Translations under genes and position numbers: made by a program
From: Bugula neritina
Lineage: Eukaryota; Bryozoa; Gymnolaemata; Cheilostomatida; Bugulidae
Length of the DNA stretch: 64,000 nucleotides
Assembly: GCA_964035545.1 (NCBI GenBank)
Contig: OZ037770.1
Coordinates: 8,779,473-8,843,472 of the forward strand
Reading direction: 5' to 3'
The notes under the pieces: model-generated
What the model was told of the DNA's origin: nothing
The model's database searches: none
Seen by the model: the letters and a program-made list of their open reading frames with translations, nothing else
Part shown: piece by piece, positions 1 through 19,500 of the stretch
Layout: the number at the start of each line of letters is the position of its first letter
Position numbering within the stretch: position 1 is the first letter of the stretch

Positions 1-1762
1 TAGCACTTGCCTACTCTTTTGTACACAGTACACTGAGAGTACAACTCCTACTTCAAATCAGTTTTATCGAAATGCTCTACAGCATAATATCAATAAAGGT
101 GACTGTTGCACAAAATAACAAACAACAACATATTTTATACACAATATATATTATTAAGGCAGACAAATCCCCCTCCCCGCAATGTGATAAACATTATTGC
201 AGATTATTATTATTTTCAACCTAATGTGTGCACTCAGTATGGGACGAACACATTGTTATAATCAAATCTATTAACTATGGTGATGATAAATGACAATGCA
301 CATTATTATAATCTTTCAACAAGTTGGTACAGCTTTTGACTATAAACTCATGGTATTACAGTATGTGCGTGCATTGCTGTAGTACGTGAGCTATAGTGTG
401 TGTAGCCTATAGTGCTGTAGTGTGCTATATATACATGCAGTGCATGCATATAACATAGTGTACCTCAGTACATGCATGTGTATGAAGTGTAGTAGTTCAC
501 ATCATGCTGTGGTGTACTCTAGTGTGTATATGTAGTGCTGAGTGAGTGACTACGTAGATACCATGTACTATAGTGTTTCAATCAGTACATGTTACTGGGG
601 GAAACTTTCTCTTACATTGAAACTAATATGCTAAAAAGTGATCTGATAGTGATTAATTGCACTGCATTTTATATATTATACACTATACAACATAATACAT
701 TATAAGTTGAAACAACATATGTGTGACTCAAAAGCATTTAGATATGTGATAAACCCTTTATAACTATAGCAACAAGTAAAGTGGGCAGTTTTGACAACAA
801 ACTTTGGTATGCATGAAACTTCCACCTTCAATAATAATTTATAACAAGGTAATAATAATATCACAATGTATTACTATAATAATAGGACTAGTTTATATAT
901 TTTTTGTTTATAATTCACATGGCTACCCTGTGAGTCTTTCTCATTTTCAGTATTTACAAAAGTGTCGAAAATACAAACATTATTTGAGTCGTTTTCAAAA
1001 CAAACCTTTATTGATTTTTAGGTCAAACAATGTTGTCAAGTACAACTGCTAAGACACATCTATGAATAAGGTGATTCTATTATAAACTTTTAAGAGGCTA
1101 TTTAAACAGAACTTAGAAAAATACTTGACATAAATAATCATTGTTTGATATGTCAATATAGCATACAAGGAGATTGGAGAATATATTACTCTGTCATAAG
1201 TGGTGTGTTTGAATACAATATTATCTTACAGCTAGTTTTAAATTCAAGTTATCAGTTTATTTATAATACATGCAGTACAGTACAGTCAGCTCTGAGAATA
1301 GATGGCAATACAAAGTAAGTTAGAACAGTTCGATTATTTTTCTTATAGTTAAGCTACTTATAACTATAGTTTACTTTTTGGGAGAATCGCCTATATTTTT
1401 TTATATTATGCTAATTTAGCTTTGTACTTTTCCATATAGACTAATCATAGTTACAATATGTAATATAGGGTAAGCAACAATATGCTGATAAAATAAATGT
1501 GTCCAGGATTGTTGATGGACTTTTTATGACACTCAATTTTCTTATCGGTATTTAGTGTCTACAGGAATTAACTTTGGGATTAATTGGAGCCTAAATAAAG
1601 ATCATAATTATATGCTACATTTTTTCCAATGTTCACTTTGATTGTGAGAAATTGTAATATTTAGGTTAATGCTGGAGCATGTTTTTCTCACAGAGCTAGT
1701 GACTTATATAAACTTAGTACAAGAGGTTTAAATAGTATAGCATACCTGTAGTATATATATAT
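1..1762. other. Non-coding AT-rich region at left edge
   Basis: No exon with a credible reading frame plus splice sites was found. Positions about 360-600 hold a degenerate TATAGTG/TGTAGTG-rich stretch with palindromic ATGCATGCA segments. The rest is ordinary AT-rich sequence. It may contain upstream promoter or 5'UTR sequence of the plus-strand gene starting at 2371, but no convincing TATA box or initiator was seen. Confidence 0.5.
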
Positions 1763-2012
<250 letters not shown>

Positions 2013-2370
2013 ATATGTAGTATATGGAGATATAGTACAGCATATGTGTAGTGTAGGTATATGCTATAGCATATACACTAATGATGTATGTTTCAACCAT
2101 GCAGAATGTTTCGATGTAGATTGTGATATATTTGACTGGGAGGAACATGTTATTTACTTGTTGGGTACTTTGTTTTAGTAGTTTCGATACCGATTTTCAC
2201 TTTTCAATAACTTTACAATTCAGAAGCTTTACCAAACTGCCTCTTGACAGTGGAGCATATTATTCTAGGCTGTGCTGTGTAGCTATGCAGTTGATGAAAT
2301 GTGCAACAGTTTCTGTGTATTTTGAAGGCAAGTTGCAGATTAGCAATACCTGAAGATTAATTACAAAATA

Positions 2371-5282
2371 ATGATGGATAATGACTTCTCCATAACAGGA
2401 AATGATTTGCTCATGATTAGAGCCAGTTCTCTTTCAAGTAAGTATTAATATATTACTACTCGTGTGTCATGTGCCTTATAGTGTGATGTGCTTCTATTGA
2501 TATAATTAGATATGCATATTATGTTATTATGAATCATACTGTATATTGTGATGTAGAATATAAACTATATGTATATTATACCACGTGTGTATGACACCCT
2601 TATAAGAGACATGTGTAAACTTACGATCAGGTTGCAAAACTTTGTTAGGCTTTACGTGCCACCAGCAATTAACTATGCAGAAAAATATTTACATAGAAAG
2701 TGTTGAAGAATCATTTACATGAATATGATATCTTGTATTGAAAAGGTATGGCAATGTATAGGTTATTGTTTCCTCATGCAGTGTGCAGTAATGGAGAGAT
2801 TGAGAAAAGCCTGTGTTCTGAATTCGAAACGTAGCAAAAGAAATTATGTTTTTGCAAAAATTTCAACCCGAGCCCATGCAAAACCAAAATTTAATAAAAA
2901 CAGTAATACTTATAACTTAGGCTATCTCAATTTCTCCACTATTGCTCCTAAATGGTTTTCACAGTGTATACTTTGAATATTGGCATATTATGGTATAATT
3001 ATATTGTACACACTAGCAATCGAATGTAGAAAGATAATACTCTGCCACATTTTGCAGTACAGCATGTGTGCAAAGTAACTGAAATAATATACATCACAGC
3101 TAGATTAAACTGCATACAAATACATATCAATTTTCAAATTTCCTTATGCAGGTCAAATGTACAAACTTGGCAATTATTGAAACCCATATCACATAATAAT
3201 CATGGTTGTTAGGATCAAATGTGTAAATGTTTGTCATCGATATGTCAATTTGATAACCTCATGCTTGGTTGCAGGGAATGGACAGACGAACTTATCTAAG
3301 TCAAGTCATAGAAGTCGAATTAAACATAACTGTGAAGTTTTGGGTCCGTCAACATGCCAACATTGTCGGGAATCCAATTCAAAAATAATATTACCAAATA
3401 AAAGGTAGACAACTCTTGTGTTTTAATTAATATTATATTTTGTTTTTGCAATTCTTTAATTACACAAACTTTTCTATTTGTCATGCATAAAAAGTATAAT
3501 ATATTATTGTGCTAAGAATAGCAGTATCACAAGTTTGTGATATTCAAATTTATTATAGTACACATGGATAATCTGTTAATTCAATACTTAATGCATTTTT
3601 CTATTCATCGTAAGGTAGCACACCCTAAATATATAGACTCATTAATTTTGGTTCTGAAAGCCTGTAAATATTAGCTTAGATGTAAGTTGTCTACACCGTA
3701 CAACTGCATTGTAATGATTTTCATCTATTAAAGTAATTAGAATATAAAGCAAAACCAGTAGTTTTATTATTGAAATAGATCCGCCAGCATGTTAAATAGT
3801 GCATATATAGTTGCAGTATACTAGTTTTAGTTCTGTAGATAGTTACTGCATGATAAGTAGTCTGGCTGTACAATAAAGCAATCACATTCCAAACTTAAAC
3901 CCCAATCTTAATTTAAAAATCTTAGGCTATAAGCAAATAACTTGTAAGTTTTACAAGTAGCTGTACTATAGTAGAATTTAATAGCCATTGCATTATATGA
4001 TCTTCTTATTCTACGATTATAAATACCATAAAGCTATATATCCTGTTAATCATTCACCTATGATCAGAAAGATATTAAAAGTATGGTTTTTGCCGGATTA
4101 GTGTTTGAGGATAATTAGTATAAGGCTCTAACACAAAGCGATTTCTTTGTAGGCTAAACAGCAGCCCCTCACTGGTTAATTCAGAACTATTTATGGTCCT
4201 TAGGCTAAAGCGGTATTATCCAAATGACTCGCAGGTTTGTAAGAAAGTTGATATTCTAATTATTTCTCAATATGATTATATAGTAGAGCCCAGGGCTCCA
4301 TAATGCTAGCTTATATAATGTATATAATCAGACTTTCTAGCTAAAAAATAGAATAATGAACTATATTTCTATATAACAGCATGTGCAAAATAGTATGTTC
4401 ATTATTTTTAAGTTATTACAACTGCATCCTGCAAACTCTATCCTTGTGGCAGAATATAGTTTATTATAAATGACTTCTAACTGGAATTCTAATTTTCTGC
4501 ATTATTTCTGTAATAATCATCGGGTGTAACTGTGATTGGTCAATGGCCTTATAACTTATTACAACTTATGATTACAAAATTGCATTGTAAGCTTTTAGTC
4601 TTCTCTCTGGTTTATGCAGGTTGAGCTTCACAGAAAATTAATTGATGGTAAAATATTACCTGCCACTTTGTCAAAAGAACTGGAACGAAGAAAACATGTT
4701 ATAGCTAACTCGGTAAAACTAGAGAGAATACCGAATAAAGAGACAGCACCCACTACTAAAAGTCAATATGGGTATTTCAAAAATATTCGAGACTTGGGAG
4801 AGAAAATATCAAGTGGAGTTATTGCCTGTCGTCCAGGTAGAAAACAGGAAACTAATTCTTTAGTAGAAAAAATGTTCCCGACATTTGTCAGCCCTAAAGT
4901 CTTTCTTCAGTCAACAGCGAAACCCACTAAGTTAAGCTCAAACAATCTTCAACCCCCCCTTCTTCCTCTCATATCTCAAAATTCGCCAGATAAATTCTTT
5001 GCAGGACAAAGAAGTAGTTTTAAGGTGCCACCTTCTCTACCAGTAAACTCTGACTACCTCCAGGCAGTGACCAGTATGACTAATAGCTCTCCGGTTGCGG
5101 AGCATTTATTACCTTCTAACTGTGCAAGACATGAAAGAAAAGCTAGTGGCAGCTTTAGAGATCAAGGAACAAGATCTGTTGATAAATTTGAAGATAAAGA
5201 AATGACAGAAACTGAAAGTAGAAACGGCTTGCTGATTCAAAGGCCTCCTTCCATACCAAACAGTCTAAGAAATAACTGTTAA
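2371..5282 (+). CDS. Unrecognised basic, low-complexity protein (about 351 aa, five exons)
   Basis: The exons are 2371-2437, 2789-2902, 3275-3404, 4153-4234 and 4620-5282, and their phases (1,1,2,0) join without a stop codon. The start is the first of two consecutive ATGs. All introns are GT..AG; the exon 2 donor (GTAATA), exon 3 donor (GTAGAC) and exon 4 donor (GTTTGT) are weaker than the first (GTAAGT). The product is Lys/Arg/Ser-rich. Exon 2 is strongly basic, exon 3 has a CxxC pair (TCQHC), and exons 4-5 contain a charged segment (ELHRKLIDGKILPATLSKEL) that is probably helical. The C-terminal half is Pro/Ser-rich and probably disordered. There is no signal peptide or membrane segment. I do not recognise the family. 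The protein looks nuclear or cytoskeletal, which is inference. The gene converges on the minus-strand gene ending at 6001. Confidence 0.62.
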
Positions 5283-5434
5283 CCCTCAACACTTTTAGTC
5301 TAAAAGCATTGTCTACAGTAATTACAAAAGTTTAACTCTAAACGTTGGTGAAGCTTAATTAGCCATGCAATGGTAACTAACTTTTATAGTAAATGTGCAA
5401 ATATTTGTAGTTTGGTGGTAAAACATATTTTTTC

Positions 5435-5437
<3 letters not shown>

Positions 5438-5514
<77 letters not shown>
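5438..5514. repeat. (AT)n microsatellite
   Basis: About 38 uninterrupted AT dinucleotides in the 3' flank, probably the 3'UTR, of the gene at 2371-5282. Confidence 0.95.
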
Positions 5515-5517
<3 letters not shown>

Positions 5518-5548
5518 CCATATGTTATATTTGTTAAACTATATTGAT

Positions 5549-5554
5549 AATAAA
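5549..5554 (+). terminator. Polyadenylation signal AATAAA for the 2371-5282 gene
   Basis: Canonical AATAAA on the plus strand about 270 nt after the stop codon and just past the (AT)n tract. It is the first good signal downstream. Confidence 0.5.
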
Positions 5555-6000
5555 ATATGCAAATATGGTATGTTAGTTGCCAGTTTTATTTATAACAATA
5601 GTATTTTAAATAATTATCTTCACAATAACAATGGGAATTTGTCCAGCTTGATGCCTGTGGAATTCTAACTTGTTCCAGTCAGTGCAAAAAACTAAACTTT
5701 AAAATATAGTTGTAGATATTATAAGTAAATATCACAGGTTGACACATTTACAGCTAAGCTTCAATATGAAAATTAAACTGCATTAATTCTTTTCTCTGAA
5801 AATAATGCATATACATGATTATAAACATAAATTAATTCAAAAATTTAGGAATATTAAAATAGCATGGTAACCTCTGAAATGAATATAAAGAGCTCCATTA
5901 ATAAAACTTATATTCTACGCACAACATTTCGGTCTTAACTAAACATTGCATATGTAATATAGAGGTGTCATTACATAAGATATTAGATGTTGAGAAAGTC

Positions 6001-12939
<6,939 letters not shown>

Positions 12940-12983
12940 TGCCAGACTGAGAAATAGAGACGTTAGTCAGCAGCCAACACTGG

Positions 12984-12991
12984 CTTAAATA
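12984..12991 (-). promoter_or_regulatory. TATA-like box for the 6001-12939 gene
   Basis: The minus strand reads TATTTAAG about 45 nt upstream of the ATG at 12939. This would place transcription start near 12955 with a very short 5' leader. The match is TATA-like, not perfect. Confidence 0.4.
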
Positions 12992-13288
12992 CAGTTGGTC
13001 AGCATACAGTCAGCCGTGCATGCAGTTGGTTCAGTCATGAGCCAACACACAACTAAATGAAGTGTCACTGGTAATTTGAATTCTTAGAGCTGAATGTAAA
13101 CATGCATATGCTCATCATTTATTATCCTTGAAAATGCAAAAGTTAATCAACCATAACGTCATTAGTCAGATTAGATTATTATTGGTGCTGCAACCCATAT
13201 AAGTAATTACATATAATGTTATGAATATCATCTATTGCATTAATATTTAATTTCAGTCGAAATTCTGCTGTTTCTGTTCACTTTTACA

Positions 13289-13802
13289 ATGTGGCTATAT
13301 ACAAACGTATCATTTCATATTGCGATAGTATCAATTTCTGTAATACAGAATATTCTTGCATAATAATTGTCAGATTACTAAACCTCATGAACAGAACTTG
13401 ATCAAGTGGACTGTGTCATATACTTTATGCTATTTATCACTATGTTATATGTAATATAATAGAATAATACTAGAGCTTTATATGATTGGGAAACATGTAT
13501 CAATTTGTTTGATGTGGCACTAGATTGTTGACAAACTATAATCCAAGAGAAATCATAATGATCACATGTACATTTTACAATAATACTGCAAAGCATCATT
13601 ATAGTTCCTGTGTATTATAACAGTGCTTTGCTTATTTCTGCTTACTCTCACACTTTACTATTAGTGTTTGTTTCAGCACGAATGCTGTATGGGACGGATG
13701 CCTATGTATTGTGATTCACTTAATGAAGGTGAATGGATGGAGGACACAGAAGCAGGCCACAACTCAACCTTCTGCCTAATACCAACAGTTTATTTTTCTT
13801 AA
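13289..13802 (+). CDS. Possible two-exon small secreted Cys peptide (about 58 aa)
   Basis: A strong acceptor (long pyrimidine tract, TTTCAG) precedes an exon at 13677-13802 that reads HECCMGRMPMYCDSL... to a stop, with four cysteines and one N-glycosylation site. Upstream, an ATG at 13289 begins a short hydrophobic frame (MWLYTNVSFHIAIVSIS) that reaches a GTAATA donor at 13340 in phase 0, matching the exon. The joined product would be about 58 aa with a signal-like N-terminus. The acceptor is good, but the first exon and its donor are weak and a second frame of the exon is also partly open. I do not recognise the peptide. Confidence 0.28.
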
Positions 13803-15537
13803 AAAACTCAAACTGTAACCTATAACAGTAAAAACATCTTGTTGAATTAACATTAATCAACACAGCTACTTCTGACAGAGCTTTTAATTAATGAAATTAA
13901 AAACAAAAGATAGTATAATATTTACAATTATTTGGACAATAAAGTTTAAGTTGCCTGCATCTTTAACAAGAGGAAAATTGAGCTACACTGACTCATTAAA
14001 CAAAAGATACCAGTAAAAAGCTATTGCAAAAGCTTTCACAGAAAGCTTTCTTCAAACAATACTTTTCTTAAAGCTAGGGTAAAAAGCTCCTGCAACAGTG
14101 TTAGTTGTAATTGCCTTTTTCACATTGAATATTCTTATGTAGATCATAGTAGAAGCACACCTAGAACTAGTTTTAAGTTTGTGCTTTAGAAGTTTATAAA
14201 GTTCATGAAACACTATAAAAGTTTCAAGTTCCTCAGATGGCATAAGATGATTAGATACATTTCTACTGAAGGCGAATTAGTCATACTCATGAGATGACTA
14301 GGTATCACCCAAGATGAATAACTTAGTTTCTATTTTAGTTTGGGCGTCATTTTAAAAAGTTTGGGTGGCCTTCAAAAAAAAGTAGTGCAATGTAATTTGC
14401 TAATGCAACAGCCAATACAATTTTTATACTAAGTTTCACAAGAACCTTGCATAAGTCGGTTGTGTTACATAAGTAAGCTAAAGTCAAGCATCGATTGGTG
14501 GAAATATAACGGCAGCTTGCAACCTAATTTTGCGTGTAACGAGTTTACTAATGCCTGATGACACGTTGAGAATAATGACTGTTTTACTACTAGTTTTTAG
14601 CATTTGAATATGTAGACTACTTTAACTACAGTAGGTTTGCAACATTAACTTTCTGAAGAGTTTAGTGGTTTTAGTTGCATTCTCAAATAATTTGTAGTGT
14701 ATAGGCTAATAGTATTTAATGACAAAATGACATATAGCCAATTTCAGTTTCATACCCGGGCAATAAATTTATTTTGCTTTGGCTCCAAGATCTAGGCCTG
14801 ATAAAACAGATCATATAAAATAAAATTGTGAGTTCAAGTGTGCTTGGCATGTGTACATAAGAATTCTAAGAGATGCCACCTGCAGATTGCTGTGAACTGA
14901 CAAGATTTCTATTAACTAATTTGTTCACTGGTTTTCCAGATTAGCAATTGGTCACAACTCCTGTATATTGCATTATTCAAAGTATGCAGGCAATACTTCT
15001 CTTTCCCTATATACATAAATAAGATAATATGCATATATAGTGCTACATTTTTATCTGTCATATTTATTGTTCAAATAGGAGAATAGACAAAACATATTTG
15101 TTTAAAAAACAGATGAGTAAAACCTGCAGCACCAAGAGACACAGAGCTCATAAATTGAGCTTTTTTGTTTACTTCTTGTGATCAACTTCTCGAATTAAGT
15201 GCGCCGTATAAATTTTTCCTCCATTTCTTTTAGCAAAAAATATTGTTATAATTCTAGCAGCATATACACGTATGCAAAGTATTTCGTTGCAAAATTGTTA
15301 TACAAGATGTTGGTGTATGATTAAATTGATAAGATAAAGGTAGTGCTAATTCACATAAATAAGTAGCATTCACATGGGGCAGTATTGTATTGACATATTG
15401 CCATATGTCAACAGACAGGTGTTTTAAGGTGTCTCAAAATGTCTAATGGTGCTGCAGGGTCTGCTATATGGTCACAACAGAAATAATTTTATAAAGCCCT
15501 ACAGGCTACAGGTAGTCACCAATAGTAGTGTGTGGTG
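13803..15537. other. Intergenic, no gene seen
   Basis: AT-rich sequence between the small candidate peptide gene and the TATA box at 15538. Short open frames, for example on the minus strand near 14052-14243, lack splice or compositional support. Confidence 0.5.
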
Positions 15538-15545
15538 TATAAAAG
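15538..15545 (+). promoter_or_regulatory. TATA box (TATAAAAG) of the GPI-type gene
   Basis: Perfect TATAAAAG. Expected transcription start is near 15568-15570. A 5'UTR exon would then run to a strong donor (CAG|GTGAGT) after 15711 and splice to an acceptor (TTTTAAAG) before 16550, joining the exon that carries the start codon at 16583. Confidence 0.65.
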
Positions 15546-15569
15546 CACCCTGCAAAGGTCAACAGATAT

Positions 15570-15711
15570 AGCATCTTCTAACAGTTGACATTAGTCTACT
15601 CACACAACGGCTTCAAGTAGATTCAATCAAGCTTACTGCTGAATCTTTTATTTACTAATAGGGTTCATAACTTGGAATCTATAAAGTCTAAGAATGTGTA
15701 ATGCCAGGCAG
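15570..15711 (+). other. Predicted non-coding 5'UTR exon of the GPI-type gene
   Basis: It begins about 25-30 nt downstream of the TATA box and ends at a consensus donor CAG|GTGAGT. The next acceptor in front of the start codon is at 16549/16550. The exon contains no in-frame use of an upstream ATG. It is inferred from the signals only. Confidence 0.45.
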
Positions 15712-15879
15712 GTGAGTGCTATGCTTCAATTGCGTGCGTGGTATGTGGTAATAATAAGAATGAGATACGTAATATATTATCAGTAATATTCTTAGTATCA
15801 ATTACACTCTGACTAAGTTGAGATGTGAGAATATTATATCCGGTTTCCAGTTATCGAGTACACGAGTGAATGGTTTAGG

Positions 15880-16050
15880 GAGCAGGCCTTGTATAGTGGT
15901 TAGAGCACTAGCCTATAAAAAGCCAGGCCACAGGTTTCATTTATGATAAAGCCATTAATGATGTCAGGAAAATTTCTCAACTACTATTGCTCCTGCATGC
16001 ATGTGCTCCTTGGCGTGTTATCATGGAGATGATGAAACCTTCAAGAAATA
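15880..16050 (+). mobile_element. Diverged tRNA-derived SINE copy
   Basis: It resembles the head of the local SINE family (GAGCAGGCCTTGTATAGTGGTTAGAGC) and part of the body (ATTGCTCCTG), but diverges from the other copies and has a poor 3' end. It lies in the 5'UTR intron of the GPI-type gene. Confidence 0.6.
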
Positions 16051-16582
16051 TAAACCAATAGTCATATAACTAGATGAAGTATATAAATAAAAGCACACAA
16101 AAATCCACAACTTTTCTTTAAAATTATGTTGTGTGATGCTTCTGTTTACATAATCTTCAATTAGACAATTATCTGTTTGCAGCCAATACTTTACAGTTGA
16201 TGAAGAGCTTGTTTCTCATCATATACTCGTGATGACTTTAGAATCTTATCATATCAAATTATAACATAGACTTAAAGAAATTAGCAAGAATTTCTGCTTT
16301 TTATTATTGAAACAGAAAATATTATAATCATGACTAGTAATTACTGCTTTCTTTTTAATAAATTTATCTGTTATATGGGTGATGATTTCTACTTTTAGCT
16401 ATTCTATTTGTTAGTGCTTTTGTTAAAAAAATTGAAGTTCTAGCATAATTCCATGTTGATACATATTTTATCCAAAATTGAATTTTTTCAATTTCTATAA
16501 ATGTTAGTTTAACACATAACCCAACTTAAAAACCTGTTGTATTTTAAAGCTAGTGAGGAAAAACAGATTTCTCTTAGTGAAA

Positions 16583-19500
16583 ATGCAGCAATGGATGAAA
16601 AACACATTCATGGTTCTTGGTAAGCTAATAAATACAATACTTTTAAAACTATTTAAAATCTCTATTGAAGAAAGTTATAAATATACCTAGTAGATATTCA
16701 CCTATATACCTAAATTTGAATAACTTTTTAAATAATGTGATTTATGCCTTTCTAGCAGTATGCTCTTCAGTGATGAGCACAACTGATACATCTCAGACAA
16801 TGCACACCCCTGGCAGCGGCTGTTTGGACGGCTGCCTGAAGGAATGGTACAACACAAGTAGCTTAGAAGAAAGTGGTGACGCAGAACTGCCTTTGCTAAT
16901 TGGCAAGGTCATTGCTGAACACAATAATGTGTCTGTGGAAGATCTGAATCTCATGTTCAGAGTCTACACTCAGATGTCTGTTGACCTGATACCAAATGTC
17001 CTGCACTCTATCTTCAGTCTGGAGCCTTATCTGACTTACCTATTAGCTGACGTATATCTAGCCAATGCTGCCAAACTGGCTAAACTAATGGTGGAGTTGC
17101 CTGCAGAAAAGCTGACTGGGTTTTTCACGGAATATTTTAAGCATTCTTGCAAAAAGTAAGTAAAAAGACAAACTTCATGACAAACAATAGTTTAATGCAT
17201 TTAATATATTATTATAAAAAGGCCTAACTTTAGTAATTACATTTTTTATTTGTGTGCTCCGTTATATAGATTTGTTCATGTACACATGTTTATTGTGCTT
17301 CTTTTAATTATACACATTTACTAGGCTGTCTCACCCTTTTGATAGGATAACTATAACATCATTTTATTAAGTAAACTGTTGAAGCAAATCATGTGAATAC
17401 AAAAATGCATAAAACATATAAATTATCATCAAAATTTTCTTCAACTTCAAATACTAGTGGAGTTACAAAATTATTCTACCGTCTCATTATATTATGATTT
17501 TGTTTCATTCTTATAACTGATTTTATAGTTTCGCTCAGTTAGAAAACATTGAGCTTTCTAAAGTAGAAAAAAAAGCAAGAGAAAAATTTAAAAACTTTTT
17601 CATCTTATATTATAATATTTCGCAGTGACTATACTACATGGAATAGAACAAAAACTTCCTAATTGAGATATTTACACCTAAGAACTACATATTCTTTGTG
17701 TTTAGCCCTGTTCAATGTAAAGTTTTGTGCTAGAAGCTAATAAGTGTGGGCTATAGATTTTAATCATATTTTTTATTTTAGTCACAGAGTTGAACAATTA
17801 TTTAACTGCTTAGGAAGTTGTGTTCTCAAGATCTGGGGAATTCAAAATGAAACTGCTACTACTACTATGCTCCACTTCAGCAGGATAAGAGCTACCTATT
17901 GCCAGAAGTATTTAGTAAATGACGACATAATGGGAAGTAAGTTGACACTCATTCCTATTTGTTAAAAGTGTCCATTACCTTCTGTAAAACTCTCTATTGC
18001 TATTCAAATCTAAGCCAGTGCTCTATAGCCACTATAGCTGCCACTATAGCTGCCACAAATGCTTTCTAATATATAAAAAGAATTAAAATACTAAATATAA
18101 GTACGTCTTAATAAATTTTAAACCTGTGATTATACGATTATTTATATGCCTGAGAAATAATGCTGAAAAACTTTATGTTTTGTGTAAAAGTATTAACATA
18201 ATAATAATATTTGCTGTAAAAATTATTAATTAGGCCTATATTTGAATTTAAAGCAGGGTTTTTATGTGAAATAAATGGTGCAACAATTATTAAAACCATT
18301 AAACTTTAAGAATCACAAATGCAATGAATGCAATTATAAAACTAATGCTGTAAAATTTTCAGTTAGCTATGGTTGTATCATTTCATAAACTCTTATTGAT
18401 TTTGTAGCAGATAACTTTGTCAGTTTTAGCGGAGGACCAAGGAACAGTGTGGAGGGATGTCATCCCCCTTGTAGATATTGGAAGAGGAATCAACAGCCTT
18501 TTGCCTTTTCATCTTATTAGGGAATACTCTCTCTTACCAGAGAACAACTCCTCATTCTTTAATCAGCTCCATACACTGTCCTGCACTTGTGGCATTTCCT
18601 CTCAACTACTTAACGGAATAATTACAATGCCTGAAACTTACCTGATGAAAAAGTCTTCATTAAGGTAAGTAAACGTACTCAATTCAAATAGAACTTACAT
18701 TGCAACGGTAATTGTTTTATTATTACTGCATGTATCATTTGCTTTTACACCTAAATCAGCATAGCCATTCAATATTGTTGAAATATAAAGTAGAAAATGC
18801 TAACAGGAGAAAACAACTCTAGAACCAAAAATATATTTATTGCACTAATGAAAAAATGTGGGATTTTTACTTGTTTAATAAATTTAGGAAACTATTTATA
18901 TTATCTTTTAAGTTAATGAGTTTTTTTTGCATAATTAGAAATACAATATTTCTTGAAAATAAAAATAAATATTTTCAGAAAAACCAAATGCTTAGAGCTT
19001 TTAACTTGCACAATTAGAATAATATATAAGTTGCTTTTTCAAAGATTTTTTGTTTTCTTTTCACTTTGATTTTCATTTTCATTGTATATGTTGCTGCTTT
19101 TAAAGAAATATCTTCAATAAGAAATGCTGCCTACAAAGCATGATTTGTTAACCTTAAATTTAAAATTATCTAATAAATTAAATAACTAGAAAAGCTAATT
19201 TGATTTATGACTGTTTAAAGATTAATTTAATTACTCTTACACTAATCATATCTCATTATAATTTTAACAATTAACAAATAAGTTTGTTTTATAATCTTAT
19301 CTGAATATTACAAATTGTTGGCAACTTTCCAAATTCAGGAAACCCTAAAGCCAACACATCATGTCTTTAGCTTCAGTGAAGCGCAACTAGCAATGTGAAT
19401 TTGGCAATAGCGAGGCTACTTATAATTTATGAATATTACATATTTCATTGCAATGTATTCAATCATGTTATATACGTAATAGTATATAAACTATTTAACT

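Larger units (their letters stand above)
5283..6000. other. Convergent 3' intergenic region with (AT)n and a polyA signal
   Basis: The plus-strand gene stops at 5282 and the minus-strand gene stops at 6001. The gap holds an (AT)n tract at about 5438-5514 and an AATAAA motif at 5549-5554, the best polyadenylation signal for the plus-strand gene. No coding sequence was seen. Confidence 0.6.
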
